From: Clostridiales bacterium
GTDB taxonomy: Bacteria; Bacillota; Clostridia; Oscillospirales; QAMX01
Length of the DNA: 24,332 nt
Direction of reading: 5' to 3'
Assembly: GCA_016303065.1 (NCBI GenBank)
Contig: JAEDMJ010000030.1
Location: 1-24,332 of the forward strand
The notes under the pieces are model-generated. The model made no database searches. It was not told where the DNA came from and worked only from the letters and a program-made list of their open reading frames with translations. Every line of letters starts with the position of its first letter. Position 1 is the stretch's first letter. A program made the translations under genes and the position numbers. This document shows, piece by piece, positions 6,940 to 14,426 of this stretch.

Positions 6940-8379
6940 TCAGAGTCCCTCCTGGGCGGGATTGTCAAGGAGATTTCCTTCAAAGTCGAAGCGTGACCCG
7001 TGGCAGGGGCAGTCCCAGCTTTTCTCGTCGGGATTCCACTCGAGCTGGCATCCGAGGTGGGGGCACTTTGCGCTGACAATGTGGTATTCGCCGTCGGGGC
7101 TTCGGTATACGCCGGCCTTTTCCCCGTCGTATTCGACGATGCCGCCGCGTCCGGGAGCGATCTTTTCAAGTCGCTCTTTCGGAACGGCGAGCATTCCGCG
7201 CACCAGTCCCCTGACCGACTGAGCGGTTTCGGTTGCAAGGGCCGCCGCTGAGGCCGAGAGGTCGAACCTTTCCGGAGAGAAGACTCCGGCCCACTCAGGG
7301 CTGCGGCCCAGGATCAGGCCGCTTATGATTACGGCGGAGATCATGGAAGAGGCCATTCCCCACTTTTCAAACCCGGTCGCCACATAGTAATTCTCCGTGG
7401 AAGGCGCGAAGCGGCCGATATACGGCACTCCGTCAAGCGTCATGCAGTCCTGGGCGGACCAGCGCATAACCTCGGTGTGGGGCGGGAGAAGCTCGCCGCA
7501 TTTCTGAAGAATCTCGTCCCAGCGCTTTCCGGCGCTGTTCTCTCCCGTGCGGTGATTTCCGCCTCCGGCAAGGAGAAGCCCGTTCGCCTCCCGGAAAGAG
7601 AGCCCGTCCGAGTCGTCGCTGTAATAGATGCCGTCGGGGAGCCAGCTGCTTTCCAGGGCAACGACATAGCTTCTCTCCTGGTGCATTCGCATAAAGTACC
7701 ATCCGGGGACGTTTATGAAAGGGAAATGCGTCGCAAAGACGATGTGCTCCGCGGTCACGGTTCCGCCGGAGGTGGAGAGGCGGCTGCCGTCGGCTTCGAG
7801 AACGCGTGTGTTTTCGTAAATTTCAAGTCCGTCAAGTATTCCGCTTATGAATTTGAGCGGGTGAAACTGCGCCTGGTTTTCGAAGCGGACTGCGCCGGAA
7901 GTGTGAAAGGGAAGTCCCGTGGCCCTGACAAAGCGCGACCCGATGCCGAGCTTTGCGGCGGTCTCCGCCTCTTCCTCAAGGGGGTCGGGGCTTACGCGCG
8001 AATAGAGATATGCCGGCAGGCGGCGGAAATCACAGCCGATGCTTTTTTCTTCTATCAGCGCGGCGTATTCGTTTATGGCGAATTCGTTTGCCGCGGCGTA
8101 CTGCCCGGCTTTTTCCCGGCCGAGGTTTTTGACCAGAGTCGTATATTTTATGCCGTGCTGGGAAGTGATCTTTGCCGTTGTGCGTCCGGTCTGGCCGGAA
8201 GCGATGCGCGAAGCTTCCAGAACGACGGTTTTAATGCCGGATTTCCGGAGGCGGAGCGCCGTCAGAAGTCCCGCCATTCCGCCTCCGATGACGGCGGCCT
8301 CCGTGCGGAGATCCTTTTCAAGAGCAGGAAATTCCGGAAGACTGATTTTCTGCCAGAGCGATGTGTTTTGAAGGGGCAT
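6940..8379 (-). CDS. FAD-dependent oxidoreductase with C-terminal Rieske [2Fe-2S] domain (YhfW-like)
   Basis: It is a cytoplasmic flavoprotein of the D-amino-acid-oxidase fold fused to a Rieske centre; the substrate is unknown. The 479-residue product starts with the dinucleotide loop AAVIGGGMAGLLTALRLRKSG near residue 25. The DAO fold ends around residue 380 with the second FAD segment VATGFEKWGMASSM. The Rieske ligands are C439, H441, C457 and H460, in CPHLGC and CPCHGS. The start is ATG at 8379, because AAAGGA lies about ten bases upstream; the open frame extends another 24 codons with no support. The layout matches Bacillus subtilis YhfW. Electron transfer from the flavin to the iron-sulfur centre, or back, is the expected chemistry. 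The gene stands alone between two transcription units. Confidence 0.88.
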   Translation of the reverse strand: MPLQNTSLWQKISLPEFPALEKDLRTEAAVIGGGMAGLLTALRLRKSGIKTVVLEASRIASGQTGRTTAKITSQHGIKYTTLVKNLGREKAGQYAAANEFAINEYAALIEEKSIGCDFRRLPAYLYSRVSPDPLEEEAETAAKLGIGSRFVRATGLPFHTSGAVRFENQAQFHPLKFISGILDGLEIYENTRVLEADGSRLSTSGGTVTAEHIVFATHFPFINVPGWYFMRMHQERSYVVALESSWLPDGIYYSDDSDGLSFREANGLLLAGGGNHRTGENSAGKRWDEILQKCGELLPPHTEVMRWSAQDCMTLDGVPYIGRFAPSTENYYVATGFEKWGMASSMISAVIISGLILGRSPEWAGVFSPERFDLSASAAALATETAQSVRGLVRGMLAVPKERLEKIAPGRGGIVEYDGEKAGVYRSPDGEYHIVSAKCPHLGCQLEWNPDEKSWDCPCHGSRFDFEGNLLDNPAQEGL

Positions 8380-8449
8380 CGGAAACGTCCTTTCTTTTTT
8401 TTCTTTTATAAGAGCATTCCCGCTTTTGTCCCGGAAAATTCGCGCAGAC

Positions 8450-8486
8450 AAAAACGCCGCAGAACGCAGCCTGCGTTCTGCGGCGC
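8450..8486 (-). terminator. Terminator of the serine hydrolase/phosphoesterase operon
   Basis: The near-perfect inverted repeat CGCCGCAGAACGCAG (8455-8469)/CTGCGTTCTGCGGCG (8471-8485) is followed on the minus strand by TTTTTG. It lies directly after the last phosphoesterase gene. Confidence 0.9.
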
Positions 8487-8499
8487 CGAAACTTAAAGT

Positions 8500-9402
8500 T
8501 CAGCCCTTGATGTTGAGCTTGTGGGAGTGAATGCGGGTTTGTTCGTAGACTTTGCCGCTTTCGAGGTAGATCGCTGTTTTGAAATCCTTTTCGCCGTCGA
8601 AAAGGTCGATGATGCGGGCGCCGTGCTCCATTCCCTCAAGTCCGTAGCACTGATAGCCTGAGCCCCTGCCGTAGCAGAGGCGGACGCCGTGGAGCGTGCC
8701 TTCATAGTCGTTGATGTGGTCGTGTCCCACGAAAATGCCGCGCATCCTGCCTCCCTTTGCCATTACGGAGAAAAGACCGTCGTTCATATCGGTCGCACAG
8801 ACGCGTTCCTGGTTAAAGCCTTTGCAGTCGCCGTAGTCCCAGACTTCGGTGAATTCGGGGATGGGCACGTGGAAGAAGGCCAGCTCGCTGTGGCCGGCTC
8901 CGAATTTTTCGGAAGTGTCCCTGTACCAGAGAAGCTGGGAAATGTCAAATTTTCCCCTGTGGGAGTCAAGCATGAAGAGCACCCACTGGGGATTTTCCGG
9001 AGTTCCGCCGACGGTCACGGTATAGTTTCCGAAGCCTTTGACGCTGTCCGGGCCGAGTTCAAAGAGTCCGCCGGGGCGGTTGAGAAGAAACCCGGCGAAC
9101 ATCCTCCGGCCGCCGTCGCCGTGATCGTCCAGATCCTGTCCATCGTGGTTTCCGAGCACGGGAGCCCAAATGACGCCCAGCTTTTCGAATTCCTCAGAGA
9201 GACGGTCGATCTCCTTGTCGTCGTTCGTACCCCAGGCGAGGTCGCCGGTGATGACGACGAGATCGGGCGAGGTGTCGCGGACGGCGTTCCTTATAAGGGC
9301 GTATGTCATTTCTCCCTCTTCGTGGAGACGGTCGTGTTCAAGATGTATGTCTGTAAGCTGACAGATGCGGAAACGTCCGTTTTTTATCGGGAAATGAGTC
9401 AT
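8500..9402 (-). CDS. Calcineurin-like metallophosphoesterase, copy 1
   Basis: It is a 300-residue cytoplasmic phosphoesterase with no signal peptide, close to the Dcr2/purple-acid-phosphatase-like branch. All dinuclear-metal motifs are present in order: LTDIH (residues 16-20), VITGDLAW (near 50), LGNHDG (near 83), FFHVP (near 175) and VGHDHIND (near 226). The substrate cannot be told from sequence; phosphoester or nucleotide hydrolysis is the family role. It is the last gene of a four-gene operon and lies 17 bases after its paralogue, which it matches over nearly the full length, for example MRGIFVGHDHIND and GVRLCYGR. Tandem duplication is the simplest explanation. Confidence 0.88.
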   Translation of the reverse strand: MTHFPIKNGRFRICQLTDIHLEHDRLHEEGEMTYALIRNAVRDTSPDLVVITGDLAWGTNDDKEIDRLSEEFEKLGVIWAPVLGNHDGQDLDDHGDGGRRMFAGFLLNRPGGLFELGPDSVKGFGNYTVTVGGTPENPQWVLFMLDSHRGKFDISQLLWYRDTSEKFGAGHSELAFFHVPIPEFTEVWDYGDCKGFNQERVCATDMNDGLFSVMAKGGRMRGIFVGHDHINDYEGTLHGVRLCYGRGSGYQCYGLEGMEHGARIIDLFDGEKDFKTAIYLESGKVYEQTRIHSHKLNIKG

Positions 9403-9419
9403 ACTTGCTCCTCCTGAGT

Positions 9420-10361
9420 TTATTTTGTGACCTCGTCGCCGCGGGGATGCTTGCGGGAGAGCTTGGGTCTGCGTCTGAAGACCTGTTCGTAGATTTTGCC
9501 GCTTTCAAGATAGATATAGCTTCCAAAGCCGGAGAGGTCCTCGCCGATGTCGATTATGCGTGCGCCGCGCTCGAAGCCCTCCTGACCGTAGGTCTGGTAT
9601 CCGGAGGCCCTCCCGTAGCACAGGCGGACGCCGCGGAGGGAGCCCTCAAAGTCGTTGATGTGGTCGTGTCCCACAAAGATGCCGCGCATCTTGCCGCTTC
9701 CCTGCATTGCGGCGAACATTCCGTCGTTCATTTCGGTTTCGCATATGGATTCAAGGCAGAAGCCCTTGCAGGCGGTGTAGTCCCAAACCTCGCTGTATTC
9801 GGGGATGGGAACGTGGAAGAAGGCAAGCTCCGCGTGATTTTCGCCGAGTTTTTTTGTGGTCTCCCTGTACCAGAGGTTCTGGCTCAGGTCGAAACCGCCC
9901 CTGTGGGAGTCGAGCATGAAAAGCGCCCATTTTGGCTCGGATTCGGTTCCGCCGACGGTGATAACATAGTTGCCGTTTCCGTCGACGCCTTCCGGACCGG
10001 CTTCAAAAAGGCTTCCCTTCGGTGCAAGGAGCAGCTGTCCGAACATTCTGCGCCCTTCGGCGTTTGAAACGCCGAGGCTTTCCGTGAAATATTCGCCGTC
10101 GTGGTTTCCGAGAACCGGAGCCCAAAGGATTCCGGCATTGTCGAAAATCTCGGAAAGGGCGGAGATGGATTTTTCCGGCTCCGCGCCCCAGGCAATGTCG
10201 CCGGTGATGACGGCAAGGTCGGGCGAAGTGTCGCGAAGGGTGTTTTTTATGAGGGCGAAAGTCTGTTCTCCCTCTTCGTGCCGGTCAACATGGTGGATGT
10301 GCAGGTCGGTGAACTGGCAGATTCGGAAGGTTCCGTCTTTTTTGAACGGAAAATGTTTCAT
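9420..10361 (-). CDS. Calcineurin-like metallophosphoesterase, copy 2
   Basis: This 313-residue paralogue of the downstream gene has the same metal ligands: FTDLHIH, VITGDIAWG, LGNHDGEY, FFHVPIPEYSEVWDY and VGHDHINDFEG. It has a slightly longer basic C-terminus (about residues 295-313, rich in Arg and Lys). No signal peptide or membrane segment is visible. AGGAGG lies seven bases upstream of the ATG. It follows the small beta-rich gene by 70 bases and precedes copy 1 by 17. Differences cluster between GNHDG and the central GGTESEPKW segment, near the substrate pocket in this fold, so the copies may differ in substrate. Confidence 0.88.
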   Translation of the reverse strand: MKHFPFKKDGTFRICQFTDLHIHHVDRHEEGEQTFALIKNTLRDTSPDLAVITGDIAWGAEPEKSISALSEIFDNAGILWAPVLGNHDGEYFTESLGVSNAEGRRMFGQLLLAPKGSLFEAGPEGVDGNGNYVITVGGTESEPKWALFMLDSHRGGFDLSQNLWYRETTKKLGENHAELAFFHVPIPEYSEVWDYTACKGFCLESICETEMNDGMFAAMQGSGKMRGIFVGHDHINDFEGSLRGVRLCYGRASGYQTYGQEGFERGARIIDIGEDLSGFGSYIYLESGKIYEQVFRRRPKLSRKHPRGDEVTK

Positions 10362-10431
10362 ATCAGTTTTCCTCCTGTTTGGAATTGAGGCTGAGGCGGC
10401 GAATGATTTTGAAGATTCCGGAAAGCCGGGG

Positions 10432-10740
10432 CTATTTCTGAAATTCCGAAACTGCGCGGCAGGTGTGAGTGCAGTACACGGTTTCCACTGTGACGCAGGC
10501 TTTCAGCGGAGAGGGGCACGCCGGAAGTTCGATACGCCGGCGCATGAGCTTTTCGCCGGTGCACAGAACCGAGGAAAAGCTTTCGCAGACGAGCTGTCTT
10601 CCGCCGCTGTCCGAAATCACGGCCGACACGCGGCCCATAAGCGAGCTTCCGCTTTCGTTCATGACGGAAAAGCGGAGAATAAGGCCGCCGTTTTCCTTTG
10701 AAAGCTTCGGATCCTGCACATAAACGGGAAATTCATTCAT
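10432..10740 (-). CDS. Small beta-rich protein of unknown function
   Basis: The product has 102 residues and no signal peptide or membrane segment. Alternating hydrophobic residues in LILRFSVMNESG, GRVSAVISDSGG and ACVTVETVYC suggest a stand-alone Ig-like beta-sandwich, similar in rhythm to the accessory beta-sandwich domains of GH2 enzymes; this is inference from pattern, not from a family I recognise. Cysteines occur at about five places, in CESF, LCTG, PACP, KACV and YCTHTC. AAGGGA lies eight bases upstream of the ATG. The gene sits 18 bases after the serine hydrolase and before the two phosphoesterases, so it is part of that operon. Confidence 0.65.
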   Translation of the reverse strand: MNEFPVYVQDPKLSKENGGLILRFSVMNESGSSLMGRVSAVISDSGGRQLVCESFSSVLCTGEKLMRRRIELPACPSPLKACVTVETVYCTHTCRAVSEFQK

Positions 10741-10758
10741 CTTAGTTCCCTTACTTGT

Positions 10759-11904
10759 TTATCGGCTTTCAACGGCGTTCATAACTTCGCGTTCAAATTC
10801 GCGGGAGGTCACGGCTCCGGCGCCGAGACCGGAGGTGACGTTTTTGAAAAGCACGGCGTAAAGCGAAAGTCCGGGGTCAATGAAAAAATGCGTCTCGTAC
10901 GCTCCGCTCCACCCGAATGCTCCGGGGTTCAGCGCCTGGTCCGGGGGCTCCTTCCGGGTTATGACGCGGACCGAAAGCCCCCATTCCTCCCGGCCCTTTC
11001 CGCGGAGCGCTTCCGGAAGGGAAGACGACGCCATGAGCTTTACGGATTCGGGGGAGAGGATCCGCGCGCCGCCGTATTCGCCGCCGCCGCAGAGCATTGC
11101 GGCAAAACGGGAATAGTCAAGTATCGTCGAGAAAAGCTGGGTCCCTCCGGCTTTGAACGTGGGCGTGACATTGGAGAGAATCAGCTGGTCGGGGCGCGAG
11201 GGAACGATCTTTCCGTTTTCGCAGTGGTACATGACCGCCAGACGCTTTTCCTGAAGGGGCGAAAGGGCGTACGCGGTGTCGCACATGCCCAGGGGAGCGA
11301 GAATGTGTTTTTTCAGAAACGCTTCGTATTCCATGCCGGAAACGATCTCGACGATGCGGCAGGCGATGTCGAAGCTCATGGTCGCGCTGTACGCCGAAGC
11401 GGTGCGCGGCTCAAAATCCAGGGGAACGGACGCGTACTTCGGCACAAGATCTGCAAGCGTAATTCCGGGAAAAGCGGAGCCGAAGATCTTCTGGGTCGCG
11501 GCGCTCATTCCGATCCCGCTGGTGTGATTCAGAAGGTCGCGGATGTAAATTTCGGAGTCGGTGGGGTGTGTGCCGGTTATGTTTCCGCCGGCGTCGAACT
11601 CTGCGACGGAAAGGGAGGAAAATTCCGGGATATATTTTGAAACGGGGTCGCCGAGACCGAGAAGTCCGAGCTCACGGGCTTTCATCACGGCGGCGCCGGT
11701 GAGAGGCTTTGTCATGGACGCAAGCCGCATGATCGTATCGAATTCAAGCTTTTTCCCGGCGGCTATGTCGGAAAAACCGACGCAGTTTTCAAAAATCGTC
11801 TCTCCGCCGCGCGCCACGACGTAGGACGCGCCTGCCATTTCCTTTTTTTCCATATGCCCAAGCAGGATATCGTCAAAGGCCTTCAGACCGCTCACGGCGC
11901 TCAC
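10759..11904 (-). CDS. Beta-lactamase-fold serine hydrolase (class C / esterase EstB-like)
   Basis: It is a 381-residue member of the serine beta-lactamase/penicillin-binding-protein-like superfamily, a group that includes esterases and D-aminopeptidases. The nucleophile motif SMTK is near residue 63. The second motif is YSA where YxN is usual, so the Asn is missing. The third motif region GWSGAYETHFF near residue 339 replaces KTG, as in EstB-type esterases. No signal peptide is visible, which argues against a periplasmic or secreted beta-lactamase and for an intracellular esterase or peptidase. The start is GTG at 11904; a second GTG three codons later is possible. It is the first gene of the operon, and its promoter faces away from the GH36-like gene. 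Confidence 0.85.
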   Translation of the reverse strand: MSAVSGLKAFDDILLGHMEKKEMAGASYVVARGGETIFENCVGFSDIAAGKKLEFDTIMRLASMTKPLTGAAVMKARELGLLGLGDPVSKYIPEFSSLSVAEFDAGGNITGTHPTDSEIYIRDLLNHTSGIGMSAATQKIFGSAFPGITLADLVPKYASVPLDFEPRTASAYSATMSFDIACRIVEIVSGMEYEAFLKKHILAPLGMCDTAYALSPLQEKRLAVMYHCENGKIVPSRPDQLILSNVTPTFKAGGTQLFSTILDYSRFAAMLCGGGEYGGARILSPESVKLMASSSLPEALRGKGREEWGLSVRVITRKEPPDQALNPGAFGWSGAYETHFFIDPGLSLYAVLFKNVTSGLGAGAVTSREFEREVMNAVESR

Positions 11905-11931
11905 TTCTTTCTTTTTTGGAATTCAGTGAAT

Positions 11932-11960
11932 AATTTATCACAAACCGCATGGGATGTCAA
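11932..11960 (-). promoter_or_regulatory. Promoter of the serine hydrolase operon
   Basis: Minus-strand TTGACA (11960-11955) and TAAATT (11937-11932) have a 17-bp spacer. It lies back to back with the plus-strand promoter at 11990. Confidence 0.8.
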
Positions 11961-11989
11961 CTGTTTTTTTGTGCGGATACTCCGAATGC

Positions 11990-12018
11990 TTGACAAAGTA
12001 TTTTAAAGCGGATATAAT
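11990..12018 (+). promoter_or_regulatory. Promoter of the first GH36-like gene
   Basis: TTGACA (11990-11995) and TATAAT (12013-12018) are perfect consensus boxes with a 17-bp spacer. They lie 30 bases from the divergent promoter, so one regulator could act on both. I see no strong palindrome between the two. Confidence 0.9.
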
Positions 12019-12101
12019 TTTGTATGCGAAATATGAATGCAGATCTGCCGGCGCTTTGACGGGAGGATGCTGCAAAAGCGAAAACAGAGAGGTATTTAAT
12101 T

Positions 12102-13709
12102 GTGAAAACAAGGCTCCCGGATCTTATATCGATTTACTGCGAAGAAAAGGAAACGAGCTTCACCGACTGTACGGGGGCTTTTGACGACGTGCGCTTTTCG
12201 GCGGAATTGAGGGGGAACTCTGTTTTTGTGAGCGTTCGTGCGGAGAAAACTCCTCTTCGCTACATAAGGCTCCGCTGGCATTTTTCGCCCCGGGAAAAGC
12301 GGTCGGATCTGGTGCGGATATACGGAGACGCGTGGGAGCGCGGGGGCGGAGACCTTGAATGGCGGGGAATCGTCCCGGAGCGCTGCATGCCGTGGTTCTG
12401 CCTTGTGTCAAACGGGAGCGACTCCCGGGAAGACGTCAGCGGAAGATTTACGGAGGGCTTCGGCGTGAAGGTTCGCCCGGGGGCGATGTGCTTTTGGCAG
12501 TATGACGCCGCCGGAGCGACGCTCTGGATGGACGTGCGCTGCGGCGGGCTCGGAGTGATACTCGGAGGCAGAGAGCTTTTTGCCGGGGAGATCATCTTCC
12601 GCGAATACCGCAATATGTCCGCTTTTTCCGCGGGACAGAGCTTTTGCAGGGAGATGTGTCCGGACCCGCTGAGCCCCGAGACTCCCGTTTACGGCTCAAA
12701 CAACTGGTACTACGCATACGGAAAGAGCTCCCACGGGGAAATTCTCCGCGACGCGCAGATCGTCGGAGAGCTTTGCGCGGGAAACAAAAACCGGCCCTTC
12801 ATGGTCATCGACGACGGCTGGACGCAAAATCCGAAAAACGGTCCGTGGGACCGCGGAAAAGCTGAGTTTCCGGACATGCCCGGCCTTGCCGCGGAGATCA
12901 AAAAGCTCGGCGTTCGTCCGGGAATCTGGGTCAGATATATTTACGACGAGAACCACGTTTGCGGGCTTCCGGATGAATGGCACTTTGCACACGATGCGAA
13001 TTTTCTCGACCCCTCAAGGCCGGAGGTGCTCGGATATATCCGTGAAACGACGGAGCGCTTTGTGAACTGGGGCTATGAGCTTATAAAGTTCGACTGTTCG
13101 ACTCAGGACATCCTCGGCCGCAGGGGATACCGCGTGCCTTATTCCGTGGCGGCGGACGGATGGTGTTTTGCGGACAGATCGAAAACATCGGCAGAGATAA
13201 TAATGGATTTTTACAGGGCTGTGGCCCAGGCCGCGGGGAGGAAGACCGTGCTTATAGGGTGCGCCACGATATCCCATCTTTCGGCAGGACTTGTGCATAT
13301 CGGGAGAACCGGCGCGGACATAAACGGCGTGAACTGGGACATCACAAGGCGCATGGGCGTGAATACGCTGGCGTTCAGAATGATGCACCACAGGGCGCTG
13401 TTCGATGCGGACGCGGACTGCGTCGGAATCACGGGAGAGCTGCCCTGGGAGCTTGTGCGCCAGTGGCTGATGGCGCTGTCGAAAAGCGGGACTCCGCTTT
13501 TCGTCTCGTGCCGGCCGGGGGTGCTGGACGAGGGTCAGCTAAACGAGCTCCGGGAGGCCTTCGCTTCGGGCGCAGAGCAGAAGGACGTGCTGGTGCCCCT
13601 GGACTGGATGGAAAACATCTGTCCCGAAAAATGGATGCTGAACGGAGAAGAGGTCAGGTTTGACTGGTATGCCGACGGGATCAATCCGATGTTTGCCGGA
13701 AAGAACTGA
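12102..13709 (+). CDS. GH36/melibiase-like glycoside hydrolase, copy 1
   Basis: It is a 535-residue cytoplasmic protein with an N-terminal beta-rich domain and a (beta/alpha)8 barrel of the alpha-galactosidase clan. The barrel opens with PVYGSNNWYYAYG (near residue 198), followed by FMVIDDGWTQ and RPGIWVRY. The candidate nucleophile is D331 in ELIKFDCST. The candidate acid/base is D406 in RTGADINGVNWD. No signal peptide is seen. The start is GTG at 12102, with GAGAGG about ten bases upstream. The activity is inferred: alpha-galactosidase is the most common function, but the motifs differ from classical GH36 and other alpha-glycosides are possible. A paralogue lies on the other strand at 16595-18163. 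The TetR gene follows 43 bases later and may share the transcript. Confidence 0.82.
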   Translation: MKTRLPDLISIYCEEKETSFTDCTGAFDDVRFSAELRGNSVFVSVRAEKTPLRYIRLRWHFSPREKRSDLVRIYGDAWERGGGDLEWRGIVPERCMPWFCLVSNGSDSREDVSGRFTEGFGVKVRPGAMCFWQYDAAGATLWMDVRCGGLGVILGGRELFAGEIIFREYRNMSAFSAGQSFCREMCPDPLSPETPVYGSNNWYYAYGKSSHGEILRDAQIVGELCAGNKNRPFMVIDDGWTQNPKNGPWDRGKAEFPDMPGLAAEIKKLGVRPGIWVRYIYDENHVCGLPDEWHFAHDANFLDPSRPEVLGYIRETTERFVNWGYELIKFDCSTQDILGRRGYRVPYSVAADGWCFADRSKTSAEIIMDFYRAVAQAAGRKTVLIGCATISHLSAGLVHIGRTGADINGVNWDITRRMGVNTLAFRMMHHRALFDADADCVGITGELPWELVRQWLMALSKSGTPLFVSCRPGVLDEGQLNELREAFASGAEQKDVLVPLDWMENICPEKWMLNGEEVRFDWYADGINPMFAGKN

Positions 13710-13752
13710 CACGCTGCGCTCACTTTTCAGAAAAAGGCGGTGAAACGGAGAA

Positions 13753-14331
13753 ATGGGAGCCAAGGGTGATGCTGCGCGGAAGAGAATACTTGACGAGGCG
13801 CGAATGCTCTTTGCGCAGAAGGGCTATTCCGAGGTCACGATGAAGGACGTGTGTGAAGCCGTCGGAATGTCGCGCGGGGGAGTATACCGTCACTATACTT
13901 CCACGGAGGATATTTTTGCCGCGATAATTTGCAGGGAACAGGAGCAGGCCATCGCCGCGCTTAAAAAAGCCGAGAAGGAGAACCGGCCTCCGGAGATTAT
14001 TCTGCTGACCTTTCTCAGAAACCGCGCGAATTATTACCTTCATCAGGAGAGCAGCTTTGAGAACGCCATAACCGAATTTGCACAAAACAGCGCAAAAGGC
14101 AAGGCGATCCTTGTGGAGCGCGCGAAAACCTCCGTGAAAATAATGTCGCATCTGATCCGCCTCGGCTGTGAGTCCGGAGCGTTCTGCTGCGGGGACGAAG
14201 TTGCGGCCGCGGAACACCTGCTCTGGCTTCTCGAGGGGATGGCAAAGCACAATGCGCTCATCCCGATCGGCGAAGACGAGATCGACAAGCTGATAAAACA
14301 GTTCAAAGTGATGCTTGGGTACAGGGGCTGA
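13753..14331 (+). CDS. TetR-family transcriptional regulator
   Basis: It is a 192-residue dimeric repressor-type protein. The N-terminal helix-turn-helix is at about residues 10-55: AARKRILDEARMLFAQKGYS, then TMKDVCEAVGMSRGGVYRHY. The rest is the all-helical ligand and dimer domain. GGAG is only two bases from the ATG, which is unusually tight; the AAGGCGG further upstream may contribute. It is likely co-transcribed with the GH36-like gene. It converges on the GPH symporter gene, whose promoter carries a perfect palindrome, the best candidate operator in the window. The ligand may be a sugar derivative; that is inference. Confidence 0.9.
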   Translation: MGAKGDAARKRILDEARMLFAQKGYSEVTMKDVCEAVGMSRGGVYRHYTSTEDIFAAIICREQEQAIAALKKAEKENRPPEIILLTFLRNRANYYLHQESSFENAITEFAQNSAKGKAILVERAKTSVKIMSHLIRLGCESGAFCCGDEVAAAEHLLWLLEGMAKHNALIPIGEDEIDKLIKQFKVMLGYRG

Positions 14332-14351
14332 CAAGGCCCCCGTTCATGCCG

Positions 14352-14392
14352 AAAACGGCGCTCCGATGGAAATTCCGTCGGAGCGCCGTTTT
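14352..14392. terminator. Bidirectional terminator between convergent genes
   Basis: The inverted repeat AAAACGGCGCTCCGA (14352-14366)/TCGGAGCGCCGTTTT (14378-14392) has T runs on both strands. It serves the TetR gene (plus) and the GPH symporter gene (minus). Confidence 0.9.
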
Positions 14393-14426
14393 GTAATGTT
14401 CTGGGTGCGGAGAAAAAACCTTGCGG

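Noticed and set aside
7477..8496. 339-codon plus-strand frame opposite the Rieske oxidoreductase gene
   Set aside because: The opposite strand carries a complete FAD/Rieske protein. This frame has no recognisable motif and runs into the terminator repeat at 8450.
10759..11904. Antibiotic-resistance beta-lactamase
   Set aside because: The protein has the fold and SMTK, but it lacks a signal peptide, has YSA in place of YxN and has no KTG. It fits an EstB-like esterase or peptidase better.
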